NCBI GenBank assembly: GCA_039090855.1
Contig: CM077001.1
Span: 119,290,922 to 119,354,921, forward strand
Direction: 5' to 3'
DNA: 64,000 bases
From: Macrothele yani
Taxonomy: Eukaryota; Arthropoda; Arachnida; Araneae; Macrothelidae
Below are positions 11,686-22,629 of this stretch, piece after piece. How positions within the stretch are numbered: the stretch's first letter is position 1; each line of letters starts with the position of its first letter. The notes under the pieces were generated by a model. That model saw only the letters and a list, made by a program, of their open reading frames with translations, did no database searches and had not been told where the DNA came from. A program made the position numbers and the translations under genes.

Positions 11686-11963
11686 GCCCTCTGCGTTGTT
11701 TGGCCTCTTGTTTGGAATTCGAAATCGGAAAACTGCATCTTAACGCATCTTTGCGTGATGGCATATCCTCCTTTTATAAATCTTTTCATTCAATTGTGCA
11801 CCTTTCCTTAAAAGGGCTTTGAGACCTACTTCTGTCAGCAGAAGAGTGTGCCATGCCGTCCGGGTACTGGAATAAGACACAAAATTAAAATAAACAGGCG
11901 CGCGTGCACACACACATACTGCTCTTCCACTGATCACCTGACCTGCTTCATCATTATTACATT

Positions 11964-12157
11964 AACGTTTCCTCGGTGATGCAGAGGTATAAGCGATGGC
12001 TTCTGACCATTCGTCCGTGATGCGTCCGGGTTCGGATCCCGGTCAGGCATGAATGTTGTGTCTGTCTTACGACCCTGGCTGTCTTCCTTCCCTGGAACCA
12101 GTGCCCCTAAATTAGAGACGGGCGACTGCTTATAGCCCATTGAGTTGCTCACGGTGG
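11964..12157 (+). mobile_element. SINE A copy 3, fused to the LINE 5' end
   Basis: The tRNA-like head runs from about 11970 to 12051 (A-box region GATGCAGAGGTATAAGC, B box GGTTCGGATCC), followed by the SINE A body (TTCCCTGGAACCAGTG; AAATTAGAGACGGGCGACTG). It stops at GCTCACGGTGG (12147-12157). Where other copies continue TCGTTAAACC and an A-tail, this one runs straight into the LINE 5' region (GTTAGTCGTG). A 9-bp word, TATTACATT, precedes the head (11955-11963) and recurs directly after the LINE A-tail (19585-19593), so SINE and LINE may have inserted as one unit. Confidence 0.85.
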
Positions 12158-12372
12158 GTTAGTCGTGTTTTTCTGTGCTCCTCAGGTTTTCGTCGGTGTG
12201 TGTTATTTTTCTTCGTTGTCAGTGTTCTATTTCGTGTGTGTGTTGTGTGTGAAGGTCCCGTGTTTCTTTTTATATGCCTGCCGAGCTGGTAAGTGCTTAT
12301 TTTGATTAGTTATCCTTATTTTTCTGCCTTGGCCAAGCTGGCTAAGGGCTAAGCTTCTCCTCGCCATTGCAA

Positions 12373-14352
12373 ATGGCGGCTTCCGGGGAGAATGACGTCC
12401 TAACCCTTGCTACCGGAAATGATGATCTCCCGATAACAGTTTCTCTAAATACTACTACCAATGACGTGTCCATCTCGATAAACCACTCCTCCTTGCAGCC
12501 TTCTGTTGCTGCCTTACCATCGGATATCGCCTCTTCTTCCAAGTATCCCAGCGGTGATACGATGTCCTCTCTTAAAGCTAATGATGACGCTATGGATGTT
12601 TCGCACTCCATGCCGGAATCATCTCCAAAGCAACGTACATCTACCCTCTCATATGCTGACGTAACCGCATCTAAGTCGGGACCTTCCCAGTCTTCTTTTT
12701 CTCCTGGACAATATGTGATGACGCATAATGCCGAAGTCATTTAGGTTGTCCTTAAAGAAGATACCCCTTCTGGGCTGAAATTCCTTCAAACTATGGAGAA
12801 TGGTGTTGTGTTTCCGAGCCTGAGAAATACAAAACTCACTGCATATACTGCTGCTCTTCGAGAGATTGTTCCTGCATCAGCCATAACTCATGTGGGCAGG
12901 AAGCCTTACAAAGTAGTTGTTTACTTCTCTACTCCTGCCCATTCCCTACATGTACTGACCAAGGGCATCTCAATTGGTGATCGTCACATCCATGCCGAAC
13001 CTGTTTCACAGAGTTCCGTTGTTGTAAGTTTCTCACCAGTTCCACCTGAAGTTTCAGATGATCTCTTGATTGCCGCTCATCTTCCTTATGGCCGGATCAT
13101 TGGAGGTGTAACTACCTACTCTTCGTTTACAGAGGTGCCAGAAGACAGATACCTACTCGGGTTTCGCCGCAATGTTCGTGTGGTCTTCCCTTCAGAGGAG
13201 CACATGCTGCGTATTCCACCCACTTTACGTGTACGCTGCTACACGCACATTAGAGAGATATTTATCACAGTAGGCTCCGTCTGTCCGAATTGTAAAGGCA
13301 CGGGACATCCCCGCGCTCTATGCCCTCATAATGCGAACACTCTTTCCAAGTCAACAGCACGACCTTCTTCCTCTTTGTCACGTCAATCGGCTTCCTCTTC
13401 TGGTGCTAAAGACCAGCAACAGCAGACTTCCTCAAAAAGTAGTGATGCAGCAGTTGGTCAACCGACGTCTACAAAAAGTAGTGAGACAACCGTTGGTCGA
13501 CCAACGTCTACCAGAAGTAGTGAGACAGCCGTTGGTCAACCGACATCTACCATAAGTAGTGAGACAGCCGTTGGTGGGCCGACGTCTACCAGATGTAGTG
13601 AGACAGCCGTTGGTCGGCCAACATCTACCAGAAGTAGTGAGACAGCCGTTGGTCAACCGACGTCTACGGGTCAACCCTCGACCTCGGGTGATGCATTGGC
13701 GCCCCCATCATCTCTTCAGTCGAAAGAGGCATCAATTGTTAATCCCAAGTCTCCTATAGAGATGGTTGATGACGATTCTGGTCATACTGCTACACCGACC
13801 GTTGAGGTTGTTTCTTCAGCTCCTTTTAAATTGCCGGAAGTTCCAATTCCGGTTACAGCACAAAGTCGTGGACGGGCAAAGCGACGTAGAACTTCACGCG
13901 CCCAGAATAAGAAGTTTAGAATGACAACCATTCTTAGGGCAGGACGTGATCCTTCTAGTAGTCAGATGCTCACGTCTGAAGGCTCTATGGAATCTGATAC
14001 AGATGATGGAACAATTATTCCGATCTCCTGTGAAAACTTTTTACATATTCTAGAGGCATCCTCTCTTCCACAGACACCTGTGTCTGGAGAGAAGGTGTAT
14101 GCGTTCCTAATAAGTCCCCGTAGAGACAAGCTGTCTCGCAATTTTTTGGAAGGTTACTCCCACTGTCTGTCTGACACCATGAATCAAATGTTGGCGATAC
14201 ATTCTCATTTACGCACCGTTCCGGGCAGAGATCTGGGTGGTCCCTACTGGGCAAAGAAGTTCCGTAGCCGTCTGGCCAAGTTACAGAACGCAGCCGACAA
14301 CATCCTCCAACCATCATCAGACTATTCTGTTCAAGACAGTCTCACTGAATAG
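12373..14352 (+). pseudogene. LINE ORF1 (gag-like, zinc-knuckle protein)
   Basis: Start at ATG 12373 (MAASGEND), in the same frame throughout to the stop at 14350-14352. One in-frame TAG at 12742-12744 splits it, so about 660 codons carry a single nonsense change. The order is a Ser/Thr-rich N-terminus, a central globular part (about 12790-13260), a zinc knuckle CPNCKGTGHPRALC (about 13282-13323), a tandem 13-residue repeat (about 13430-13680), a basic stretch GRAKRRRTSRAQNKK that could be a nuclear signal or bind nucleic acid, and a C-terminal helical part. In this family ORF1 proteins bind the LINE RNA. The end overlaps the ORF2 frame by up to 116 nt. Confidence 0.85.
13430..13680 (+). repeat. 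39-bp in-frame tandem repeat within ORF1
   Basis: About six copies encode the unit SSETAVG(Q/R/G)PTSTR. The unit is 39 bp, so the frame is kept. It directly follows the zinc knuckle and makes a flexible Ser/Thr/Gly linker. Copy number could vary between LINE copies. Confidence 0.9.
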
Positions 14353-17300
14353 TAGGGGTATGTGTACCTCTTTGGCCAATGCTTTAGCATATGAAGACGT
14401 CCACCACCTCAAAGCAGATCTCCTACTTTTGCAAGAGACAAATTGTCTCTCCACTTCACCCTTCCATCGCTGGAGGAGATGGGACTATCAATTTCATCAC
14501 GCATATAGGCTCTCTCTTCGTGGAGGTTTAGCGATTGGTGTACATAATAGATTTCGTCACGCAGTCTCCTCTGTTAAAGTTCATAACCTGTGCCGAGATT
14601 TATTGCAGCGACTCACTTTCGTACTAGATGGACAACGATATTTAGTTTTCAACATATATATTCCATGTTCATCTACACATCTAACGTTGTTATTTTCGTC
14701 GCTCCGCACTGCACTTCAGTCAGCATTACCATCAGATCACGTGCTCATTGGAGGAGACTTTAACTGTACACTTCAACCAGAGCTCGATCGCGCTCCTTCG
14801 AGGATTGAACATCGTTCACGTCTTGTGGAGCAATTGCGATCATTAGTGTCTGATTTTGATTTACATGACGTGTTCCGACGATTGCATCCGACATCCATTT
14901 CACATACCTGGAGAGCTGCATCTGCATCCTCCTCTCTTTCTGCCAGGCTGGATCGATTTTACGCTTCTGCTCCGTTATTGCCCATTACAACGGATTGTAT
15001 GCACTCTCCTACAGCTTCATCGGATCATTGTGCCATCACTATCTCCTGTAACTCTTCATCTCGTCTGCATGTTAGGTCTCGGTCATGGACACTAGACACT
15101 TCTCTCCTAGCTGATGAGAATATATGCACCGAGATCAGAGATCTTCTTGATCATATGCGAGAGGGCCTGTCCACTGCACCTTGTGCCATCAATTACTGGC
15201 TCGAGGTAAAATCTTACCTAATTTATCTTCTTAGACGTCATTCCTTCTCCGAAGGCACGAAGCGCTCCATGGAAGAGCAAAATCTCCGAAACATCCTGTT
15301 ACAGCTTGGTGCGAGTCATCCCATGTATACAGCTTACCAAGCGGATCTTAGAGCACTTCTTGAGCCTCGTGCACGTCAGGTAATTCTTCGTCTCCGTCTA
15401 CAACATCTATCACCAGAGTACTGCTCCTTTGAGTTTCTATCCGCGTTAGAAGAAAAACGCCGCTCGTCGCATCAGCTTCGACTACTTCGGCGGCCTGATG
15501 GTGAAATCATCTCTGATCCGGATGCAGTTTGCTCTCAGGTTCGTCGGTATTTTACTATCAAATACAGTGAAACTCCTCAGCCTTCTGTTTCTGCTTCTGC
15601 TACTTTACTCTTTGCTCTTCCCCAAGTTCCTTCCAATCTCTCTGATTCCCTTTTACAACCTATTTCGCAGACTGAACTTCGGACCATTCTAGTCTCTCTA
15701 AATTCCCGTGCTGTCCCAGGTCCAGATGGCCTTCCGCTCCTTTTCTACCGTACTTTTCTCCCTTCGTTGCTTCCATTTCTTCTCGCCGCTTTCAATGCTG
15801 CTCTTTCTTCCTCTTTTCTTCCGAGGGGTTTCACAGAGGCTCATATGGTGTTATTTCCCAAGAAAGGCGATCTGCTTGACTTGGGAAACTGGCGTCCTAT
15901 CTCGCTACTAAACATTGACTATAAACTCTTCACTAAACTCCTTTCCAGTCGACTCAACCAAGTTCTTCCATTTCTTCTTTCTCCTGACCAGACCTACACG
16001 GTTCCTGGTCGGTCCATCACTTCTAATCTCAATCTCCTTCGAGATCTCCTACATCTGGCTCGTACTAACTCTGAACCACTTGCCCTCTTTAATCTTGACC
16101 AAAGAGCAGCTTTCGACAATATCTCACATTCGTATCTTTCTGCTGTTCTTATTGCTTTCGGCTTTCCTTTTGCTTTTGTTACCTCTATTCTTGCCCTTTA
16201 TCAGGACGCTGCTTTCCATGTCAAGACGGCCGCCTTCTTGACTGCACCTATTCCTTTTCGGCGAGGCATTCGGCAGGGTTGCCCACTTTCTGGGCAGCTA
16301 TTTGCCATTGCATTTTGAGCCGTTCCTTCGGTCTGTCCATCGAGCCTTTATAGATGCACTGCCACCGCCTACTGCAAGTACTAGGCACTTTTCTGTGACA
16401 TACTCTGCATATGCCGATGACGCGACCTTTTGTGTAAGGACAGACGCTCAATTCGACATCTTGCTCCAGATTTACGATCAATATTCTTCATGTTCAGCGG
16501 CATCACTTAATACATCCAAGAGTGCAGGCCTATGGAGCGGAGCGTGGGCCTCTAGGACTGACACCCCGTGGGGCGCCTCATGGACTGCTTCATCCCAAAA
16601 ATTCCTTGGGGTCCATCTCGGAGTCCGTCTTTCTGCTCAAAATGAAACATGGAATGCTCTCAGAACACGCCTTACTCGAACTGCTGCATTCTGGCGAGGT
16701 TCCTAGTTTTGTACTTCTTACTTCTCAAGAGCTAGAATAGCTCAGACTTATATTCTTTCACCATGCTTATATGCATGGTCAGCAGAACGTATGCCCATTT
16801 ATCACCTCAATGAAATCACTCGAATCATCTCAACGATAATATGGAACAGGTACCATTGGATCCAGGTCTCCACTCTCTGTCGTCGAGTCACTGATGGAGG
16901 TATTTCACTGCTGGAAGTTCGCACCTACTATAAAGCACATAAAGTGGTTTCTTTCCTGCGGCTACTAAGTGCACCAGAGTCGCCAGTTACGCTCGTTAGA
17001 GATGTCATGATATCGCCTAGGAATCCCCGAATCACTTTCATCACGTATCTTCTAATGGATCAATCTCCTTTTTTCATTCTAAACTTTCCCCTTTCTACAA
17101 AGAGGTCCTTTCCTTTCTCCGTTCTCTACCCCTCTTCCGTGCTCCACCGGCTTCCACCACTGAACTATTAGCTGAGCCCCTGTTCTTTTCTTCCATCCTT
17201 CATCCCACTAATGCTCCCTACTTTACTGACCTTTCCTGGCTCCCCGCCGGAATAGTATCTGTTCAGGATCTAATTTCTCCAGATCTTTCTTGGAAACCCT

Positions 17301-18145
17301 TCTCTGATCTGTCCCCCCACATCTCCCCTACCTCTTCCTCTCTTTCGCTGTATGATTCCTTCCGTTCTTCAATCATTACCCTCTTCCCTAACCTTGCCTC
17401 TCAAGCTGGGTTAACTCTTGTTCAATCTGCCTCTCTTCTTCTTCCCTTTTTCCTTTCCGTTCGGGGCTCATCACTTCCTCTCTCCAGTTTTTCTGTCTCG
17501 TCTCTTTACCGTTGTCTCATTGATCCACTGTATGCTACACCATTGATGATTCCAGATGTTCCGAATGTCGCCCTTTCACAAGTGTGGTCCATGTCTAATT
17601 CGCCACTATCTATTCCAGCAGAAAGAAACATCCAATGGTTGTTTCTTCATCGGCGGTTACCAGTTCCTACCAAATTATTCAGGATGACGCTTGTTGATTC
17701 GCCTAACTGCATGTTTTGCTCTTCGATTGCGGATGTAGATCATGTGTATCAACATTGCACAGTGCTTCTTCCCTTGCTACATCTGACCTTCACTACTGCA
17801 CAGTGCCTTAGTACTAATGATCTCTCCTTTTCAGCCTATAGCACGCTACTCAGTTCAAGTACTCCGCCTATTCCTATATCAGAGTCATGTGCTTATGTAT
17901 TCATATTAGCAAAACATGTGATTTTTTGCTACTATCAACAGCTACGTTCTACCTCTATACAGCCTACCATCTTTCAGGCGGGAGCTGCGATGTGCAGTCA
18001 GTTCCGGAACAGAATGATTTCACGCTTGAGGCTTGCTTTCACTGTTGCTAAGGCTGCGAATCGAATCCCACACTTTATGTCAGTGTGGTCACCTTTTCGT
18101 CAATGGTTTTCTGGTCCATCAGAAGACCTTAGACTTTTGTTCTGA
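14237..18145 (+). pseudogene. LINE ORF2 (APE endonuclease + reverse transcriptase)
   Basis: The endonuclease begins at VSLNSRGM (about 14327), then LLLLQETN, GGDFNCTL and SSDHCAI follow, giving the expected Asn, Glu, Asp and His sites. The RT shows FPKKGDLLDLGNWRPISLL, NLDQRAAFDNI, RRGIRQGCPLSGQLFA and YSAYADDATF, with the YADD catalytic site at about 16408. The C-terminus has CMFCSSIADVDHVYQHC (about 17710-17760), a zf-RVT-like zinc motif. Defects: an extra T at about 16313 shifts the frame, a TAG lies near 16705, and another one-base indel lies near 17065. The first in-frame ATG (14360) lies after the catalytic Asn, so translation probably starts upstream by a non-ATG, frameshift or reinitiation route. 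Confidence 0.85.
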
Positions 18146-19550
18146 CGTCTGTGAAATTGTTTGGACTAATTGAAGTATAGTTTTGTGATTATCGTGTTCT
18201 TAGGTGCCCTTGTCATAATCGCTTCTTAATGTTACTGCACGTTTGCATGTTTCTCACCAACAAGGTCCTGTAGGTGAGTTTCTTGTTATACCACAGGCAC
18301 TTAAAATAAGTTTAAAGTTTTTTTTTTTTTTCGGAACTTTCCTTATGTCTGCCGGGCTTTATAATATATGGTTTTTGCTCACGGTGCTAAGCAACTGTTT
18401 GATAGTGTTTAAATTGTCTTATTGATTTTGCACAGTGTGGTTTCTGATCATGTTACATGTACATAAAGGGATATGATCAGTCGATTGCACCATGTTCTGC
18501 AAGGTTTAGCACTTTTGTAGTGCAGGGGGTAATTGTTCATCATTCGGTTATTTGTACTGTACCTGAAGTATAGTTGCTATGCCAAAAGCTCAGTTTTGTA
18601 TATACTAATGTACTTTCCTAATTGCACTGTAAAATTTATTGTTTGGCACATTTCGCATGTTGGGTCACGATTACATGTTTTAAGTTTTATGCTCATGGTG
18701 CGGAGCAAACGCTTTGATAGTATTTCAATTATATGTTAATGTTACACAGTGTGGTTTTTCTCATGTCACATGTGCCTAATAGGAAATAATCAGTCTATTA
18801 GATAATGTTCTGCGCTGTATTGCATATTTGCTGTACAAAGAGTCAGTTTCATATTTTCATTATTTGTATTGTACTCGAGGTATAAATTTTCTGTAAAACG
18901 CAAGTTCTGTTTGTACTAATATACTTTACTCTTTGCACTGTGAAATTTACAGTTGTACCATGGAATTGTAATTCCTTATTAGTGTCTTCCCTATGCCGTT
19001 GCATCTTGTGTACATATGTTGTTGTTCATTACAAGTTAATCGATAGCACTGTGATTGAGGCACTTGTGTAAGCCTAAGTAATAGTTCTTTTTGTAATTTG
19101 ACAGCGTTTCACAAGAGAGATATTGCATTCAATTTGTATAGAGTTCACACCATCATTGTGGATAGATCATTTATTCGCTTATCTTTCAGATAGTGAAAAG
19201 TATAAACCTTCTGCTCTTTTCTTCTTTTTTTCAAGATTGCTCAAAATATACATGTTTGTTTTTGCACTGTAAAATTTATAGTTATACCTTGTACTGGTGT
19301 TCACCTATTAGAGATGGCACTCTGCTGATGCACATTGCGAACATATGTTGTACATAGAGTAAGTCAACCCATCAGTCCAGTATTGTCAGTGTTATGAATT
19401 TGCTTACATTGTATATAGTGCATCCACATAATGTAAATATCTCATTGTCATTGTAAATAGGTCATCCACTTGTTTATCTTTCGGTAACTGTTAAGCACAG
19501 GCCATCTGTATCTTCCTGTCCATGTTTGCTCCAAATAAAATATTGTTGAA
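18146..19550 (+). repeat. LINE 3' untranslated region with ~315-bp repeats
   Basis: Three to four diverged direct repeats. TTGCACTGTAAAATTTA-type words lie near 18623, 18934 and 19263 (spacing about 311 and 329). GCTCACGGTG occurs at 18377-18386 and as GCTCATGGTG at 18691-18700. The same word starts the 3' tail at 19551. The repeats may therefore have multiplied the RT recognition region. Confidence 0.75.
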
Positions 19551-19584
19551 GCTCACGGTGGTCGTTAAACCTTCATTAAAAAAA
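19551..19584 (+). promoter_or_regulatory. LINE 3' tail shared with SINE A
   Basis: GCTCACGGTGG, TCGTTAAACCT and then TCATT plus A's. The first 22 bases are identical to the tail of SINE A copies at 48.9, 59.0 and 26.7 kb. In LINE/SINE pairs such a shared end is where the LINE reverse transcriptase starts copying. Confidence 0.85.
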
Positions 19585-19614
19585 TATTACATTCACTAGC
19601 CGATCACTACTGTA

Positions 19615-20823
19615 CACTGAAGAGCAATTGAATTAGAGATACCTGCCTAGTAACGTGTAGCACCACCTTTCGTCCAGATGACGGCGGCGATTCGCCTCGG
19701 CATGGACTCGACAAGCCACCGGAAGCGTTGGGAAGCCATACGGATCCACGACCCCTGAACAAGCTCCAACAGTTGACGAAGATTTGATGGAGGGGGTCAG
19801 AGCCTCGAACGTCTCTCTCGATGGCATCCCAGATGTGCTCGATGGGATTAAGGTCAGGTGATCTAGCTAGCCAAGGAAGCGAGGTCACGTCGGTGGAGTG
19901 TTCATCCAACCATTCGGATACAATTCGGGAGCTGCATTGTCTTGTTTGCAGGATGAGGTCCCCAGTGAGATGTTGAAGACGCACAACCGGGAACAAATGG
20001 TCGTCCAGGATATCTCGGTAACGTTGATCTGTGAGTGACGATGTCACACGTACCAGGGGTCCCATTTCAGTCCACGCAAATAGTCCCCTAACGAGAATGC
20101 CACCCCCACCAGCTTGAAGAGTACCCTGCTGGCAAGAAGGATCCATCGCTTCATGTGGTTTCTGCCGTACTCGTATCCTGCCATACGCATGTACCAACGT
20201 GAATCTCGACTCTTCAGTCCAGGCAAATTTTCTCACATGTCTAGGGTCCAGTGGCGATGTTCCCGCGCCCATGCTAATCTTTTCACCCTGTGATGTGCGG
20301 TCAGCAGCGGTACCCTCGTGGGACGATGGCTTCTGTACCCCATAGCGAGGAGATGGTTCTGAATGGTGTGGCTGCTTACACGTTTTTGTGCACCAGCGTT
20401 AAATTGCCGAGTGATGTCTTGCACTGTGGCCCGTCTATCCGCTGTTACAATGCGAGCTAGCCAACGATGACTTCGCTCATCCACACGCTGTTATCCACGG
20501 CAGTTGGCCTTTGCAGTGATGGTTTTCCCGGATTCGATGTACTCACGGTGCACCCGTGACACAGTGGCTCGTGAAAATCCCAGTGTCTGCACGACTTCCG
20601 AGATGGAGTGATCCATTCGGCGGGCCCCGACAATTTGCCCACGATCAAATGTGCTTAGATCCTTCTTCTTACCCATACTGCGTCCGACTATTACATATTC
20701 CCGTCGCATCATTCCTTATATTGTCGGATCGCTGCATATGTCATGTCGTTTCCGTTTATAGGGCCGCCGACAGCGCCACATTTGCGTAAGGCCAGCTGTC
20801 TCTAATTCAATTGCTCTTCAGCG
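19615..20823 (-). mobile_element. Tc1-like element 1
   Basis: Terminal inverted repeats begin CAC/CGC then TGAAGAGCAATTGAATTAG at both ends, with TA on each side (19613-19614 and 20824-20825). The element is 1,209 bp, the usual size for Tc1. It lies 20 bp downstream of the LINE's right target duplication. Confidence 0.9.
19660..20680 (-). pseudogene. Tc1-like transposase relic (element 1)
   Basis: The likely start is MGKKKDLSTFDRGQIVGARR (about 20675), a Tc1 helix-turn-helix start, followed by SRATVSRVHREY. The frame shifts near 20505 to RWLARIVTADRRATVQDITR and HRVKRLAWAREH, then shifts again near 20260. The catalytic blocks are damaged: FTDESRF reads WTEESRF, the second Asp block is garbled (QTRQCSSR), and the third is intact (ARSPDLNPIEHIWD). 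Inactive. Confidence 0.9.
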
Positions 20824-20879
20824 TATATACGACAGAGTCGAAGGTGCGTACTACGCAACCGCGACACATCACGTGTGTT

Positions 20880-21790
20880 ACCACTTCAAATTGTGACGTA
20901 CTACAGAGGTGACGCATTTGTCGAGACGGCAAGTAGCAGTGATAAGCTCTTGTCGGTGTAGCTTAGATGGGAAATCATTCGTCCCCGGAGCAGAAAGATG
21001 CGGGCTCGAGGCTTTCTACCGGCAAATGTGGGTTACATATCGGCTCCCTACGTAAAAATGGATCTACTAGCCCTAACGTTCTTCAAAAAATTTTTGATTA
21101 TCCTTCCACACATCGTCTGGAATTAGTGATAATTCCTTCTTCTACAAGAGTGTTACTTGAAGCATGGTTTGAGGCGGACACGAAACCTGCGATTTCCTAC
21201 CCCGCCTTTCTCAAGGGGTGGGAGTTATACTATATGGCGTAATACAGAAGTAGTGCACATGTCAAGACGGCAAAGTTGTAGCGTTGAACTTCATCGGTGC
21301 AGCTTAATTGGAAAATCATTCGGCTCCGGAGTAGAAATATGCGGGGGTACCGGCAAATTTGGGTTTTCACATTGGCATCCCAACGTAAAATTGTTATATT
21401 GGCCGTTAGGTTCTTCGAAAATGTGTGATGATCCTCCCACACGTAGTCTGGAATTAATGAGAATTTCTTCTTGGCTTTGAAAAATGTGTGATGCTTCTTC
21501 CACACATCGTCTGGTATTAATGATAATTCCTTCTACAGAGAGTTACTGCAATCATGCTTTGCGGTAGACCCGAAACCAGCGAATCCGTGCCCCGCCTTTC
21601 TAAGTGATGGTGATGTGTGGGGGGAAGGAGATATAAATGACGCCTGACGTACTGCAGAGGTGATGGATATGTCAAGACCCAAGCACTTGTAGGTGTATCT
21701 TAATTGGGAAAGCATTCAGTTCCGGAGAAGAAAGATGCCGGTGCGAGTCCACCACTGGCAAATTTGTGATTCCACAAAGTTTTCGAAATG
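20880..21790 (+). mobile_element. SINE C cluster: three tRNA-headed units
   Basis: Three tRNA-like heads lie at about 20952-21015, 21296-21340 and 21690-21750, each reading GGTGTAGCTTA-TGGGAAA-CATTCG, CCGGAG-AGAAA-ATGCGGG. Before each head is a conserved lead with GTACTACAGAGGTGA and TGTCAAGACGGCA; after it is ACCGGCAAATTTG. CACACATCGTCTGGAATTAA recurs near 21110, 21435 and 21500. The heads have A- and B-like boxes but no intact tRNA fold. Units of the same family lie in reverse at 31345-31587 and 32151-32420. Confidence 0.65.
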
Positions 21791-22110
21791 TTCGGCAATT
21801 CAAGTGTTAACGTACTTCCAGTACGACCTAATACTATAAAGTATATCCTTTTCTTTCAGAACTATTCCCCAAATACAGTAAAATGCATGTGTTTCGTTTG
21901 CAACTACCTCTCAAATGTAATAAGTAGCACGCGCGTTCTTAAAAATTGTTTTCCAAATGTAATGAAGTGCATTCCAAATGTAAAGAAGTGCCTTTTATAT
22001 CTATGAAGTCTGCTACTCAAAATATGAATTCCATTGAACTTGAATGTTAGGAAGAACAAATAAATACTGTAGGATTGGAGATAAATATATATATATATAT
22101 CAATAAATAT
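21791..22110. other. No gene; weak CAAATGTAA repeats
   Basis: Short words such as CCAAATGTAATGAAGTGC and CCAAATGTAAAGAAGTGC repeat near 21950-21990. AT microsatellite at the right edge is the target of the next insertion. Confidence 0.5.
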
Positions 22111-22166
22111 ATCATCATCATCATCATCATCATCGTCAACCATTATCAATCCACTGCTGGACGAAG
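22111..22166 (-). mobile_element. Extremely truncated RTE 3' end
   Basis: On the minus strand it reads CGTCCAGCAGTGGATTGATA, then ATGGTTGACGATGATGATG, the last ~50 bases of the RTE copies at 37.2 and 41.1 kb including the GAT-repeat tail. It sits between AT-microsatellite flanks, like the full copies. It has no coding content. Confidence 0.85.
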
Positions 22167-22555
22167 TATATATACATATATGTATATATATTTTCATTTA
22201 TTTCTAATCCTGCAGTAAAACAATTAACAGGAGGTTCTTTCAAACTTTAAAATTATTCTGTAAATACAGTCCTCCAAAAATACTGAATATTTTAAAACTC
22301 CAAGAAGTACGAAAATAAAAATGAAAAGAATATATGTTATAATTTATAACACAGGATCGTTTCCGAACGATAGGTTCAGGAAAATTCCAATTCCGGCATT
22401 CGTTTCACTCAGTTTTGTGATTCGTAATTTGCTGTTAAAAGAAATCAAAGCTATAGCAATGCTGTATGCATTTAACGACATATTAGTTGAATCTCAGTTT
22501 CACAGGTTCTTAGTACTGCATGAGGCAAAATATACGCACCAAAAGAAAAGATAAA
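22167..22555. other. No recognised gene
   Basis: AT-rich sequence with one 77-codon reading frame (22321-22554) that has no recognisable motif. Confidence 0.4.
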
Positions 22556-22629
22556 TTGGGGGAACCGGAAAGTAATGTCATTTTTGGAAAAGAAGAAAAA
22601 CACTGTTTGTAACAACAGAAATTTATTTC

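Larger units (their letters stand above)
12158..19584 (+). mobile_element. L1/Tx1-like non-LTR retrotransposon (LINE)
   Basis: The order is a 5' untranslated region, ORF1 (12373-14352), ORF2 (14237-18145), a 1.4-kb 3' untranslated region built of diverged repeats, and a 3' tail GCTCACGGTGG...TAAACCTTCATT with a short A-tail. ORF2 has an APE endonuclease, a reverse transcriptase and a C-terminal CCHC-type zinc motif, the L1/Tx1 layout. The copy is nearly complete but inactive: one stop in ORF1, and two frameshifts and one stop in ORF2. The terminal 22 bases before the tail match SINE A, which marks it as the likely partner LINE. It is joined at its 5' end to SINE A copy 3. Confidence 0.85.

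Noticed and set aside
12342..12740. 132-codon minus-strand reading frame
   Set aside because: It is antisense to LINE ORF1 and has no motif.
13432..13674. Minus-strand repetitive protein (TNGCLTTSGR units)
   Set aside because: Shadow of the in-frame ORF1 tandem repeat.
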